Shown here: positions 1-8,349 of the stretch, one piece after another | Layout: the number at the start of each line of letters is the position of its first letter | How positions within the stretch are numbered: the first letter of the stretch is position 1 | Source: an uncultured Bacteroidales bacterium | GTDB lineage: Bacteria; Bacteroidota; Bacteroidia; Bacteroidales; FEN-979 | NCBI GenBank assembly: GCA_903926565.1 | Contig: CAIYJU010000049.1 | Location: 1 to 38,176 of the forward strand | Length of the DNA stretch: 38,176 nucleotides | Direction: 5' to 3' | The notes under the pieces: model-generated | Told to the model about the DNA's origin: nothing | What the model saw: only the letters and a program-made list of their open reading frames with translations | Database searches by the model: none | Made by a program: the position numbers and the translations under genes

Positions 1-408
1 GGTGTCAAGAATCGTTCCTTTGATTGCCTTGTTTTGATCGATTGGGGTCAGGTTCGGGATCCTTGCATTGAAAGAGGGATCAAGATCAACTTTTACGAAG
101 GTGCCGTTTCGCATCTCATAATAGTCGATGATATAGTTGTAGTAATAAATGCTTCCGGTATCGAACGGAGGGTTTTTTTGATTTTCTGCAAGTCCGATGT
201 CTCCGTTCCCGTCTTTAAAGGAAATGGTTAAAAATCCACGTTTGGCATACAATCCGGAGTCGAATTGCATGACGAAACCCTCATAAGCGATCACTGGAAT
301 ATCAGGATAGACCTCCTTTTTTACACACGATGTTCCCAGGAACCCGCTTACGAACAGGACAACATACAACCAGTTGCGAAAACCCTTGGGATGGAGAGAA
401 AACATCAT
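1..408 (-). CDS. Lipoprotein of unknown function, 5' part only
   Basis: The reading frame opens at the ATG at 408 and runs without a stop to the window edge, giving 136 residues of an incomplete protein. The N-terminus has a basic start, a hydrophobic stretch (about residues 13-25) and a lipobox LGTSC, so the protein should be processed by signal peptidase II and anchored by the cysteine at residue 28. The mature part starts KKEVYPDIPVI and contains an acidic, glycine-rich segment with the pattern FKDGNGDIG near residue 65, which resembles calcium-loop-like stretches of Bacteroidota surface lipoproteins. No enzymatic motif is visible. The gene is divergent from the LuxE-like gene across 160 bases. 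The lipoprotein assignment is firm; the function is unknown. Confidence 0.8.
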   Translation of the reverse strand, partial: MMFSLHPKGFRNWLYVVLFVSGFLGTSCVKKEVYPDIPVIAYEGFVMQFDSGLYAKRGFLTISFKDGNGDIGLAENQKNPPFDTGSIYYYNYIIDYYEMRNGTFVKVDLDPSFNARIPNLTPIDQNKAIKGTILDT

Positions 409-430
409 GATCAGGTCAATGTTAATTCTG

Positions 431-438
431 TACCTTTG
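431..438 (+). promoter_or_regulatory. Possible -7 box TACCTTTG
   Basis: TACCTTTG matches the Bacteroidota -7 consensus TAnnTTTG and lies between the divergent lipoprotein and LuxE-like genes. No TTG is seen 19-21 bases upstream, so the assignment rests on one element only. It would give the LuxE-like gene a leader of about 125 bases. Confidence 0.3.
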
Positions 439-568
439 CAGCCTGTAAAAGTACAAAAAAAACCGAAACCGGAACAGGTAATATTGGAATCGGTTGACCC
501 GGAAAACGCATGAGCCGGGGAACTTTTACGTGTGTAAAGGATTACCTTATATTGTTGAATTATTCTTC

Positions 569-1546
569 ATGGAATCAAGAGAAAAAGTATTTGAAATAAC
601 TTCAGCACATGAGTTCGGGGTTTATGCGCTGGAGTTGTTCAGTTATCAGTATAACCATAATATTGTTTATCGTGCTTTTACAGATGCCCGCGGGGTAAAG
701 CCTCAAAACATTTTGAAGGTGGAGGATATTCCTTTTCTTCCCATCGAATTTTTCAAAACGCATGAGGTAGTTTGCGGCAGCGTTCCTCCCCAGGCTGTTT
801 TTCGGAGCAGCGGTACCACTGGCATGGTGCGAAGCCGGCATCTTGTGACCGACCTGAACATTTATCGCCGGTCCTTTATCAAAGGATTTGAACGGTGTTA
901 CGGGGATCCGCAGGATGTTCAGTTTCTGGCTCTTACGCCAACGCCTGAACAAGCGCCCGATTCATCCCTCGTATACATGATCCAGAAACTGATGGATATC
1001 AGCAGCAGCCCCGAAAATGGGTTTTTCCTGGCAAGTCACTCCGGCCTGAGTGCCCGGTTGCGGCAGCGACGTGCCCGGAATAAAAAGGTGGTGCTGATCG
1101 GTCTGACGTATGCACTGGTGGATTTTGCCAACAGCTATCCCGGCGACTACTCCCCGCTCATCGTGATCGAAACCGGCGGGATGAAAGGCCATCGTACCGA
1201 GATTACGCGCGACGAACTTCATTCCCTGCTCTGCCCTGCCTTTGGGATCGAGCAGATCCATTCGGAATATGGCATGACCGAGCTGCTTTCACAGGCATGG
1301 TCGCAGGGCGAAGGCAGGTTCAGCACACCCCCGTGGATGAAAGTAATGATCAGGGATACAAATGATCCGCTGAGCTATGTTGGCCCCGGAGAAACAGGCG
1401 GTATCAACATCATCGACCTGGCCAACCAGGACTCCTGCAGTTTCATCGCCACACAGGACCTTGGCCGCATGCACTACGACGGTCAGTTTGAAGTCCTCGG
1501 CCGGTTTGAAGCTTCCGATGCTCGCGGGTGCAGCCTGTTGATTTGA
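569..1546 (+). CDS. LuxE-like acyl-protein synthetase/acyl-activating enzyme
   Basis: This 325-residue protein belongs to the LuxE/acyl-protein synthetase branch of the adenylate-forming enzymes, which activate a carboxylate with ATP and hand it to a protein thiol or other acceptor. Visible motifs are the glycine/serine/threonine-rich ATP loop RSSGTTG (residues 79-85), a family-typical PIEFFKTHEV segment before it, and HSEYGMTEL, the equivalent of the adenylate-binding YGxTE motif. A longer frame from 494 exists, but the ATG at 569 begins the homologous part and leaves room for a leader. In Photobacterium LuxE acts with LuxC and LuxD; neither is seen here, so the substrate is unknown. The stop codon falls in the first unit of a heptamer repeat. 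The VF530-family gene follows after 35 bases. Confidence 0.75.
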   Translation: MESREKVFEITSAHEFGVYALELFSYQYNHNIVYRAFTDARGVKPQNILKVEDIPFLPIEFFKTHEVVCGSVPPQAVFRSSGTTGMVRSRHLVTDLNIYRRSFIKGFERCYGDPQDVQFLALTPTPEQAPDSSLVYMIQKLMDISSSPENGFFLASHSGLSARLRQRRARNKKVVLIGLTYALVDFANSYPGDYSPLIVIETGGMKGHRTEITRDELHSLLCPAFGIEQIHSEYGMTELLSQAWSQGEGRFSTPPWMKVMIRDTNDPLSYVGPGETGGINIIDLANQDSCSFIATQDLGRMHYDGQFEVLGRFEASDARGCSLLI

Positions 1547-1586
1547 ATATCGAATATCAAATATCGAATATTGAATGTTGAATGAA
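1545..1586 (+). repeat. Tandem heptamer array, consensus GAATATC
   Basis: Six back-to-back 7-base units can be read from 1545: GAATATC, GAATATC, AAATATC, GAATATT, GAATGTT, GAATGAA. The TGA stop of the LuxE-like gene (1544-1546) uses the first unit, and the ATG of the next gene (1582-1584) lies in the last one. Copy-number change would alter the distance between the two genes. Confidence 0.7.
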
Positions 1587-1803
1587 GGTCAGTCAGACAA
1601 ATAATCCGCTTCATGGGAAAACACTGGAGATGATCCTCAACCATCTTCTTACCCTTTATCGATGGGAAGACCTGTACAAACGTGTCAGGATCAATTGTTT
1701 TCTTGAAAATCCAAGTGTTAAGTCAAGTCTGACCTTTTTACGGAAAACACCATGGGCACGCAAAAAAGTTGAAGATCTTTATCTGGAGAGCATTATTTCC
1801 TAA
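1582..1803 (+). CDS. VF530-family (DUF2132) small protein
   Basis: This 73-residue protein matches the compact VF530/DUF2132 family nearly end to end. The family-typical blocks [36 protein letters not shown] and [12 protein letters not shown] are all present in order. The family is known from an NMR structure of the Vibrio fischeri member and is often labelled DNA-binding, but no firm role is established. The start ATG lies in the last heptamer of the repeat between it and the LuxE-like gene, and no Shine-Dalgarno sequence is visible. The gene probably shares a transcript with the upstream LuxE-like gene. Family membership is secure; function is not. Confidence 0.85.
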   Translation: MKVSQTNNPLHGKTLEMILNHLLTLYRWEDLYKRVRINCFLENPSVKSSLTFLRKTPWARKKVEDLYLESIIS

Positions 1804-1850
1804 TTTTGTATTTGCTGTTATCACGGAGTATTTACTTCAATTGAGCAAAT

Positions 1851-4800
1851 ATGAAAAAGCGTAATTGTCTCCCTGCTATTTTTTTGATTTTAGTGATCTC
1901 TCTTCCCGGTTTTAATGACCTGGCAGCACAACCCAACACCAGGCAATCTTCTGCCGACACTTCCGATTATCCTTACTGGATCCGCATGATGCAGGATCCT
2001 GATGCAAATTACTTTGCAACGGTTGGCGCATTCGAAAAATACTGGAAAAACAGGCCGGTTACCAAAGGTTGTGGGTGGAAAGTTTTTAAAAGATGGGAAT
2101 ACATCATGCGTGACCGTGTATCACCTGATGGGAAAAAACCGCGGCCTGATGCCGTTTACAAGGAATGGACCCGGTTCAGCCAGGCAAACCGTTCCGCCAC
2201 CGGTAGCTGGATTTCACTCGGTCCTTCAACAATCCCGTCGCCGGGACCAGCCGGGTACCTTGGACTCGGAAGGCTGAATGTCGTAGCCTTCCATCCCACC
2301 GACCAGAATAAGCTGTATGTGGGAGCACCCTCAGGCGGATTCTGGCTTACAAGTGACAATGGTGCCACATGGACCACCACCACCGATAACATGCCTACCA
2401 TCGGTGTCTCCGCCATTGCGGTTGATTTTTCAAACCCGTTAAAACTGCTGATGGGAACCGGCGACCGTGATCATGGTGATGCACCGGGGATGGGGGTATT
2501 CAAAAGTCTGGATGGCGGAACGACCTGGACCCAGTCAAATGCCGGCATGGGCAATACCACCGTATGTAAAATGGTTCAGCATCCCGGGAATGCCCAGATT
2601 TTCCTGGCTGCCACATCAAATGGCATTTACAGGTCAACAAACGGCGGAGGGAACTGGACGCTGACAGCCTCAGGGTATTTTCAGGATCTCTGTCTTAAAC
2701 CGGATGATCCGAACATTGTTTATGCCGAATCTTCTTCCGATTTCTACAGATCTGCAAATAATGGACTTACGTTCTCCCAGGTCACATCGGGATTAACTAC
2801 CGGGCAGCGGGGTGCGATCGCAGTAACGCCGGCCAATCCGAATTATGTCTATTTCCTGCAATCCGACAACTCCAGTGGATTCAAGGGAGTTTGGCGATCA
2901 ACAGATGCAGGCCTGAATTTTTCCACCCGGTCAACAACACCGAATATCCTCGACTGGTCCTGCGATGGGAGCGGAACAGGCGGACAGGGATGGTACGACC
3001 TGGTGATCGCTGCTGATCCGATGGATCCGGAAATTACATATGTAGGTGGGGTGGATGTATGGAAATCGATGGATGGAGGTTCCTCCTGGACCGTAAATTC
3101 GCACTGGTACGGAGGTTGCAATGTGCCTGCCGTACATGCAGATTGCCACTTCCTGGGGTTTTCCCCGGTAAACGGGCGGTTATATGCCGGGAATGATGGC
3201 GGCATTTATTATACCGCAAACGGCGGCACCAACTGGACTGATTGTACCGTTGGAATGACCATCGGGCAGATCTATAAGATCGGGCAGAGCCAGACCGATG
3301 CGGCAAAAACAATCAACGGGTTTCAGGATAATGGCACGTATACCAATACATCGTCGGGATGGGTTGCCACCGGCGGCGGAGATGGGATGGAGTGTGCGGT
3401 CGATTACCAGAATGCGGCCTATACCTATCATACCATCTATTTTGGTTCAATCTACAGGAAATTCAACAATGCAGGAGAGGTGCAAATTGCCGGGGGAGGG
3501 GTTTACGGCATCGACGAATCCGGTGACTGGGTAACGCCATTCATCCTGAGCGAGAATGATCCGAAAAAAATGTTTGTCGGGTATAAAAATGTTTGGCGCT
3601 GCAGCGACGTTACATCGAACGCACCGGTATGGACAAAAATTTCCCTGGGAGAAACAAACGATTGTTACGTACTTGAGCAATCCCCGCCAAATCCCGATCT
3701 CCTCTATGTGGTGCGCTGGGGAGTGATGCAGCGAACAGAAAATGCAAATGCAACCGACCCTTCATGGACGATATGTGCACTCCCCGGCGGCAACACCCCC
3801 ACCGATCTGGAGGCCCATCCGACCGAACCAAATACAGTGTATGCAACAGGCGGGAACAAAGTCTATAAGTCAATGGATAAGGGTGCCACATGGAACCTGG
3901 TGCCCGGAACCATACCTGACATTCCCGTAAACACGATTGTTTATGATAAAAACAGCGTGGAGGGATTGTATATCGGCACCCAGACAGGCGTTCTGTACAG
4001 AAATTCCTCACTGCCCGATTGGGTGAATTTCAGCACAGGTTTCCCGGTTGTCGATGTCAGGGAGCTGGAAATTTTCTACAATGCAAACCCGGCAAATAAC
4101 AGGATCCTTGCTGCGACATACGGCCGCGGACTCTGGAAATCTGACCTCTATTCACCGCCAAATTCACCGCCGGTTGCAAACTTTTCATTCAGCCCTTCGG
4201 TTCCTTGCCCGGGGCCAACGGTTCAGTTCAGCGACCTTTCATTAAATGTCCCGACATCCTGGCTGTGGTCTTTTTCCCCCGGTTCAGTTGTGTTTGTCAG
4301 CGGAACAAATGCTGCCTCCCGAAATCCGCAGGTTCAGTTTACAAACAATGTGAACTACACGGTCACCCTCACCGCAACCAACTCATTTGGCGCAACCTCT
4401 GCCGATACACTGATAATGGCAGGTGGGCCAAATACGCCGGCGGCTTACAATTTTGAGTCAGGACTCTTTCCCGATGGATGGACCATAAGCAATCCCGATG
4501 CCGGCACAACCTGGACCATCACAAACACCGGGGGCAGCCCTGCAGGAACCAAATCGGCATTTATTGACTTTTACAGTTACAATGCTGCCGGTCAGCTGGA
4601 TGACATGATCACGGCACCTGTAAACCTGGTGGGAACCCTCAACCCCTGGTTGAAATTCAGGGTCGCATACAGAAGATGGGGCGCCGGATACAGTGACGGG
4701 CTGAAAGTGTTCATCTCTCCCGATTGCGGCAATTCCTGGAATCCCGATCCTTTATATGACAGGTCAGGGACTGACCTGGCCACCGGGCCTGATCAGACCG

Positions 4801-5483
4801 ATGCCTTCATGCCTGCCCTCGCCTCTGATTGGCGGTTGGATTCCATCGACCTGAAAGAATTCTTGAACATGTCGGTAAAACTTAAATTCCAGGGTGTTTG
4901 CGGGTGGGGGAACAACCTCTACGTTGATGATGTTTCTCTTGCAGATAATCCGGTTCTCCTATTGCAGAATGTGACTATTGGAAGTGGGGTGAGTTCATGT
5001 TACAATGCAACTCAAACAATTCGTGTTGCAGGAAACGGAACCACATTTGAGGTACAGACAGGAGGCAACGCGAGCTTTATAGCCGGTCAGAATATCCTAT
5101 TTTACCAGGGCGTCAAGGCGTATAGCGGTGGATACCTTCACGGGTTCATTGCTTCAAACAACCAGTACTGCGGGCAGGCTCCGGCATCAATGGTAACGGC
5201 TGTTACAGCAGATGGTTATGCCGAAGTTCATCCCGACAGGAATTCATTTAAGATCTATCCCAACCCGAATAACGGCACCTTCACACTGGAATTTTCTGAT
5301 CCAGGTTTCAATAACCCTTGCGAAGTTGAAATTTTCGGAATTCTCGGAGAGCGCAAACTGCGGGAGAAAATTTCATCAGGGGAGAAACACACATTTTATT
5401 TAAATACCTTACCACCGGGAATTTATTTGTTGAAGGTAACAGGTGCAAATGCAACAGGCACCATCAAAATGATCCGGCAATGA
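1851..5483 (+). CDS. Secreted BNR/sortilin-type repeat protein with PKD, adhesin-type and T9SS sorting domains
   Basis: This is a 1210-residue exported protein. It has an N-terminal signal peptide (basic MKKRN, hydrophobic core, AAQ end near residue 27). A long region (about 110-760) carries repeated Asp-box/BNR-like elements such as SDNGATW, SLDGGTTW, STNGGGNW and SMDKGATW, typical of beta-propellers of the sortilin/Vps10 and exo-sialidase type. A PKD-like domain follows (about 770-857), then a choice-of-anchor-J/MAM-like domain starting NFESGLFPDGW (about 863-1035) and an extra beta-rich module (about 1039-1105). The last 80 residues are a type A type IX secretion sorting domain (YPNPNNGTFTLEF, then GIYLLKV near the end). 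The protein should cross the outer membrane by T9SS and stay surface-linked or be released. Catalysis cannot be inferred from the propeller alone. Confidence 0.88.
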   Translation: MKKRNCLPAIFLILVISLPGFNDLAAQPNTRQSSADTSDYPYWIRMMQDPDANYFATVGAFEKYWKNRPVTKGCGWKVFKRWEYIMRDRVSPDGKKPRPDAVYKEWTRFSQANRSATGSWISLGPSTIPSPGPAGYLGLGRLNVVAFHPTDQNKLYVGAPSGGFWLTSDNGATWTTTTDNMPTIGVSAIAVDFSNPLKLLMGTGDRDHGDAPGMGVFKSLDGGTTWTQSNAGMGNTTVCKMVQHPGNAQIFLAATSNGIYRSTNGGGNWTLTASGYFQDLCLKPDDPNIVYAESSSDFYRSANNGLTFSQVTSGLTTGQRGAIAVTPANPNYVYFLQSDNSSGFKGVWRSTDAGLNFSTRSTTPNILDWSCDGSGTGGQGWYDLVIAADPMDPEITYVGGVDVWKSMDGGSSWTVNSHWYGGCNVPAVHADCHFLGFSPVNGRLYAGNDGGIYYTANGGTNWTDCTVGMTIGQIYKIGQSQTDAAKTINGFQDNGTYTNTSSGWVATGGGDGMECAVDYQNAAYTYHTIYFGSIYRKFNNAGEVQIAGGGVYGIDESGDWVTPFILSENDPKKMFVGYKNVWRCSDVTSNAPVWTKISLGETNDCYVLEQSPPNPDLLYVVRWGVMQRTENANATDPSWTICALPGGNTPTDLEAHPTEPNTVYATGGNKVYKSMDKGATWNLVPGTIPDIPVNTIVYDKNSVEGLYIGTQTGVLYRNSSLPDWVNFSTGFPVVDVRELEIFYNANPANNRILAATYGRGLWKSDLYSPPNSPPVANFSFSPSVPCPGPTVQFSDLSLNVPTSWLWSFSPGSVVFVSGTNAASRNPQVQFTNNVNYTVTLTATNSFGATSADTLIMAGGPNTPAAYNFESGLFPDGWTISNPDAGTTWTITNTGGSPAGTKSAFIDFYSYNAAGQLDDMITAPVNLVGTLNPWLKFRVAYRRWGAGYSDGLKVFISPDCGNSWNPDPLYDRSGTDLATGPDQTDAFMPALASDWRLDSIDLKEFLNMSVKLKFQGVCGWGNNLYVDDVSLADNPVLLLQNVTIGSGVSSCYNATQTIRVAGNGTTFEVQTGGNASFIAGQNILFYQGVKAYSGGYLHGFIASNNQYCGQAPASMVTAVTADGYAEVHPDRNSFKIYPNPNNGTFTLEFSDPGFNNPCEVEIFGILGERKLREKISSGEKHTFYLNTLPPGIYLLKVTGANATGTIKMIRQ

Positions 5484-5535
5484 CATTATTAAAGGTACCT
5501 TCGCCATTGTGTCCCTTGTGAATTTTTCTGTGTCA

Positions 5536-5567
5536 TTGTGGCTAATTTTTTGAAACAACTTAATTTG
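5536..5567 (+). promoter_or_regulatory. Possible promoter for the MFS gene
   Basis: A TTG at 5536-5538 is followed after 21 bases by TTAATTTG (5560-5567), one mismatch from the Bacteroidota -7 box. The predicted start of transcription lies only a few bases before the ATG at 5581. Confidence 0.4.
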
Positions 5568-5580
5568 TCAAACCATAAAC

Positions 5581-6828
5581 ATGATTAAATCCAACTCCTG
5601 GTCCTGGGACCATATCAAACCCGCATTCAATTTCACCGTTCTTGTTGCATCCCTTGGCTATTTTGTCGACATGTACGACCTGGTTTTATATGGCATCGTT
5701 CGCATTCCAAGCCTGCAAGACCTTGGAATCACAGGCGATGATCTGGTAACCAAAGGAGTGTTCCTGCTCAACATGCAGATGATCGGCATGCTGATAGGCG
5801 GGATAATATGGGGGATTCTGGGTGATAAAAAGGGGCGGTTGTCAGTGCTTTTCGGATCGATCGCACTCTATTCCGTTGCAAACATTGCCAATGCATTTGT
5901 TACCACTGTGCCAGAGTATGCTGTGGCCAGGTTCCTTGCCGGCGTCGGACTGGCGGGAGAACTCGGTGCCGCCATTACCCTGGTGAGCGAGATCATGAAA
6001 AAAGAGTCAAGGGGATATGGCACCACCATCGTTGCTTCTGTCGGGATATTGGGTTCTGTCACAGCCGGCCTTGTGGGGGATTATTTTTCCTGGAAATGGG
6101 CCTATATTTTTGGCGGTCTGCTGGGATTGGTGCTGTTGGTTCTCCGCGCTAAAATGCTGGAATCAGGAATGTTTGCCGCGGTACAATCGAATAAGGCAAT
6201 CAAAAAAGGAGATTTTCTGAGTCTTTTTACAAACCGCAAACGTTTTATGAAGTACCTCAGGTGCATTCTCATCGGACTACCAATGTGGTTTGTGGTTGGC
6301 ATTCTCATCATCCTCTCTCCTGAATTTGCCGTTAAACTTGGGGTTACCGGAAGTGTGGCCGCCGGAAAATCGATCATGTATTGTTATTCCGGGTTGGTTT
6401 TAGGTGATCTGATCAGCGGTTTTTCCAGCCAGGTTTTCCGCTCACGGAAACGCATCGTACTCACCTTTCTCCTGCTGGCTTCCGCACTGATCATCGTTTA
6501 CCTGAATGCGAACAATATCTCCGTGAACCTTTTTTATGCGCTGTGTTTTGTGATGGGAATCAGCATAGGGTACTGGGCCGTCTTTGTTACTGTGGCCTCC
6601 GAACAGTTCGGCACCAATCTGAGAGCTACAGTAACAACTACGGTTCCCAACTTTGTAAGGGGTGGCGTGGTGCTGATTACCCTCTCATTTGAAGCACTGA
6701 AGGGATCCTTCGGGCTGGCCGGGGCTGCTGCCATAGTCGGATCAGTCACCATAATTCTGGCGGTGATTTCGTTGTTTTTTATGGAAGAAACCTACGACAA
6801 GGATCTTGACTACCTGGAAGAATCATGA
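5581..6828 (+). CDS. MFS transporter
   Basis: This 415-residue inner-membrane protein has about 12 hydrophobic segments. The loop after the second helix has the major facilitator motif A-like sequence GDKKGR (near residue 81), and the first helix contains DMYDLVLYG, an acidic pattern common in MFS proton symporters of the sugar/organic-acid groups (for example the AAHS and sialate porter branches). RFLAGVGLAGELGAA in helix 4 matches the family. The substrate cannot be told. The gene sits alone between the secreted protein and the convergent SRAP gene. The intergenic DNA before it carries a string of TTGTG/TTTTTCTGTG words of the kind often found between Bacteroidota genes. Confidence 0.85.
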   Translation: MIKSNSWSWDHIKPAFNFTVLVASLGYFVDMYDLVLYGIVRIPSLQDLGITGDDLVTKGVFLLNMQMIGMLIGGIIWGILGDKKGRLSVLFGSIALYSVANIANAFVTTVPEYAVARFLAGVGLAGELGAAITLVSEIMKKESRGYGTTIVASVGILGSVTAGLVGDYFSWKWAYIFGGLLGLVLLVLRAKMLESGMFAAVQSNKAIKKGDFLSLFTNRKRFMKYLRCILIGLPMWFVVGILIILSPEFAVKLGVTGSVAAGKSIMYCYSGLVLGDLISGFSSQVFRSRKRIVLTFLLLASALIIVYLNANNISVNLFYALCFVMGISIGYWAVFVTVASEQFGTNLRATVTTTVPNFVRGGVVLITLSFEALKGSFGLAGAAAIVGSVTIILAVISLFFMEETYDKDLDYLEES

Positions 6829-6855
6829 TCGATAGCATCGCGGCATAACCCATTT

Positions 6856-7650
6856 CTACAGCAGCAGCGATAAATCCTGTGATCGCTCCACGAGTTCCGG
6901 CATGTCGTTTCGCGGCGAATTAACCAATTGTGAAACCGGCCATGCATCCATTAAATCCGCCGGAAAGGGTTTTAACAGTTCAACCAGCGCCGGATCAGCC
7001 TTTGGGGTAATCCAGCGTTGTTCATCATCCCGTTCAAGTATCACAGGCATCCGGTCATGGATATTCCCCATAAGGGAATTGGGCGTCGTGGTGATGATGG
7101 TAAACGAATGAACAATTTCACCATCACCGGAAACCCATTTATCCCACAACCCGGCAAAACAAAACGGATCACCGTTTTTCATCCCGATATGGTATGGCGT
7201 AGTAGAGACGGGGCATGCCCCGTCTCTACCGCCCCGTTTCCATTCAAAAAAACCTGTTGCCGGCACCAGGCACCTGCGGTTTCGGAATACGGTTTTAAAC
7301 GATGGTTTTTCCACCAGGGTTTCTGCACGGGCGTTGATCAGTAGCGACGGGGCATGCTGTGGCGACAGGGCATGCTGTAGCGACGGGGCATGCTGTGGCG
7401 ACGGGGCATGCTGTGGCGACGGGGCATGCTGTGGCGACGGGGCATGCCCCGTCGCTACCGGTTTTGTCCAGGATGGAATCAACCCCCACCGGTAATAATT
7501 CAGGGTGTCCGGGGCCTCGTTGGTGATCACCGCCAGGTTCTGGGTGGGGGAGCAGTTATACCTGGCTTTATATATCGCGGTCCTTACCCTGAGTCCGAAT
7601 CGTTCCAGGATCATCGCATCTTCAACAGCAAATGAGTATCGTCCGCACAT
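6856..7650 (-). CDS. SRAP-domain protein (YedK/HMCES type) with in-frame repeat insertions
   Basis: This 264-residue protein belongs to the SOS response-associated peptidase (SRAP) family, which crosslinks to abasic sites in single-stranded DNA through its N-terminal cysteine. The expected residues are present: Cys2 (MCGRYSF), Asn106 and Glu110 in NARAE, Glu136 in GFFEW, and His198 in IHDRMPVIL. Two loops are enlarged by repeat DNA. Residues about 65-103 are multiples of a six-residue unit QHAPSP encoded by an 18-bp tandem array, and residues about 139-150 (GGRDGACPVSTT) come from a 28-bp perfect palindrome. The enlarged loops lie between conserved blocks, so the fold may tolerate them. The gene follows rsmI after 4 bases and ends the rprX-rprY-rsmI run. 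Function is likely but not certain given the insertions. Confidence 0.88.
   Translation of the reverse strand: MCGRYSFAVEDAMILERFGLRVRTAIYKARYNCSPTQNLAVITNEAPDTLNYYRWGLIPSWTKPVATGHAPSPQHAPSPQHAPSPQHAPSLQHALSPQHAPSLLINARAETLVEKPSFKTVFRNRRCLVPATGFFEWKRGGRDGACPVSTTPYHIGMKNGDPFCFAGLWDKWVSGDGEIVHSFTIITTTPNSLMGNIHDRMPVILERDDEQRWITPKADPALVELLKPFPADLMDAWPVSQLVNSPRNDMPELVERSQDLSLLL
7202..7229. repeat. 28-bp perfect palindrome with GGGGCATGCCCC core
   Basis: The left arm GTAGAGACGGGGCA is followed directly by its exact reverse complement. The element lies inside the SRAP coding region, where it encodes part of the extra loop after the FFEW motif. The same core occurs at 7435-7458 and at 12055-12171. 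Confidence 0.9.
7341..7458. repeat. 18-bp tandem array ending in a GGGGCATGCCCC palindrome
   Basis: Six units of the form GTGGCGACGGGGCATGCT (with GTAG and ACAGGG variants) start at 7341, 7359, 7377, 7395, 7413 and 7431. The last unit runs on into the missing half, CCCGTCGCTAC, completing the palindrome. The array therefore looks like an expansion of one half of the palindromic element. Its length is a multiple of three and it is read in frame by the SRAP gene. Confidence 0.9.
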
Positions 7651-7654
7651 GGTG

Positions 7655-8335
7655 TCAAACTTTCCCGGCGACTACAATCACAATCTCCCCCTTAACCTTC
7701 TTCTGTTCAAAATAGGCGATCAGCTCTTTCAGGGAGCCGCGGATATTCTCTTCAAAGATCTTGGTAAGTTCACGGGAAACACAGGCATAACGGTCTTCCC
7801 CGAAATACTCTGTAAACTGGGTCAGTGCCTTCACCAGGCGGTGGGGCGATTCATAAAAAATCATGGTTTTCTCCTCTTCGGCCAGCGCGGTAAGCCGGGT
7901 ATGCCTCCCTTTTTTATGGGGAAGGAATCCCTCGAAAACGAAGTGGTCGGAGGCAATGCCTGAGTTGACAAGGGCGGGAACAAATGCCGTAGGTCCCGGA
8001 AGGCATTCCACACGCAACCCTGCCTGGATGCATGAACGGACCAGCAGGTAGCCGGGATCAGAAATGGCAGGGGTTCCGGCATCGCTCACCAGGGCACAGG
8101 TCGCACCCTCTTTCAGGCGTTCCAGCACATTTTCAACGGTTTTGTGCTCGTTGAACAGGTGGTGCGGTACCAGTTTTTTTTCAATTCCATAATGTTTCAG
8201 CAGGTTCCCCGAAGTGCGCGTATCTTCTGCCAGAATGAAATCAACCTCTTTGAGGATGCGCAGGGCACGCAGGGTAATATCTTCAAGGTTCCCGATGGGA
8301 GTGGGGACAATAAATAATTGAGTGGGGGGCCTCAT
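7655..8335 (-). CDS. rsmI: 16S rRNA (cytidine1402-2'-O)-methyltransferase
   Basis: The 226-residue protein has the tetrapyrrole-methylase fold of RsmI, which methylates the ribose of C1402 in the decoding centre of 16S rRNA using S-adenosylmethionine. The diagnostic N-terminal PTPIGNLEDITLRAL, AEDTRTSGNLLKHY, the glycine-rich SDAGTPAISDPGY and LPGPTAFVPALVNSG motifs are all present in order, followed by FEGFLPHKKGRHTRL and FYESPHRL. It ends shortly after the VKGEIVIVV strand and so lacks the extra C-terminal helical domain of longer enterobacterial versions. The gene starts 14 bases after the response regulator and is followed by SRAP after 4 bases, so all are probably co-transcribed. Confidence 0.95.
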   Translation of the reverse strand: MRPPTQLFIVPTPIGNLEDITLRALRILKEVDFILAEDTRTSGNLLKHYGIEKKLVPHHLFNEHKTVENVLERLKEGATCALVSDAGTPAISDPGYLLVRSCIQAGLRVECLPGPTAFVPALVNSGIASDHFVFEGFLPHKKGRHTRLTALAEEEKTMIFYESPHRLVKALTQFTEYFGEDRYACVSRELTKIFEENIRGSLKELIAYFEQKKVKGEIVIVVAGKV

Positions 8336-8349
8336 CGGTTAATCCGGAT

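Noticed and set aside
494-568. N-terminal extension of the LuxE-like protein
   Set aside because: The 25 extra residues do not match the family, and the ATG at 569 starts the conserved part.
7341-7458. CRISPR-like array of short repeats
   Set aside because: Units are contiguous 18-mers without spacers, no cas genes are present, and the DNA is translated in frame within the SRAP gene.
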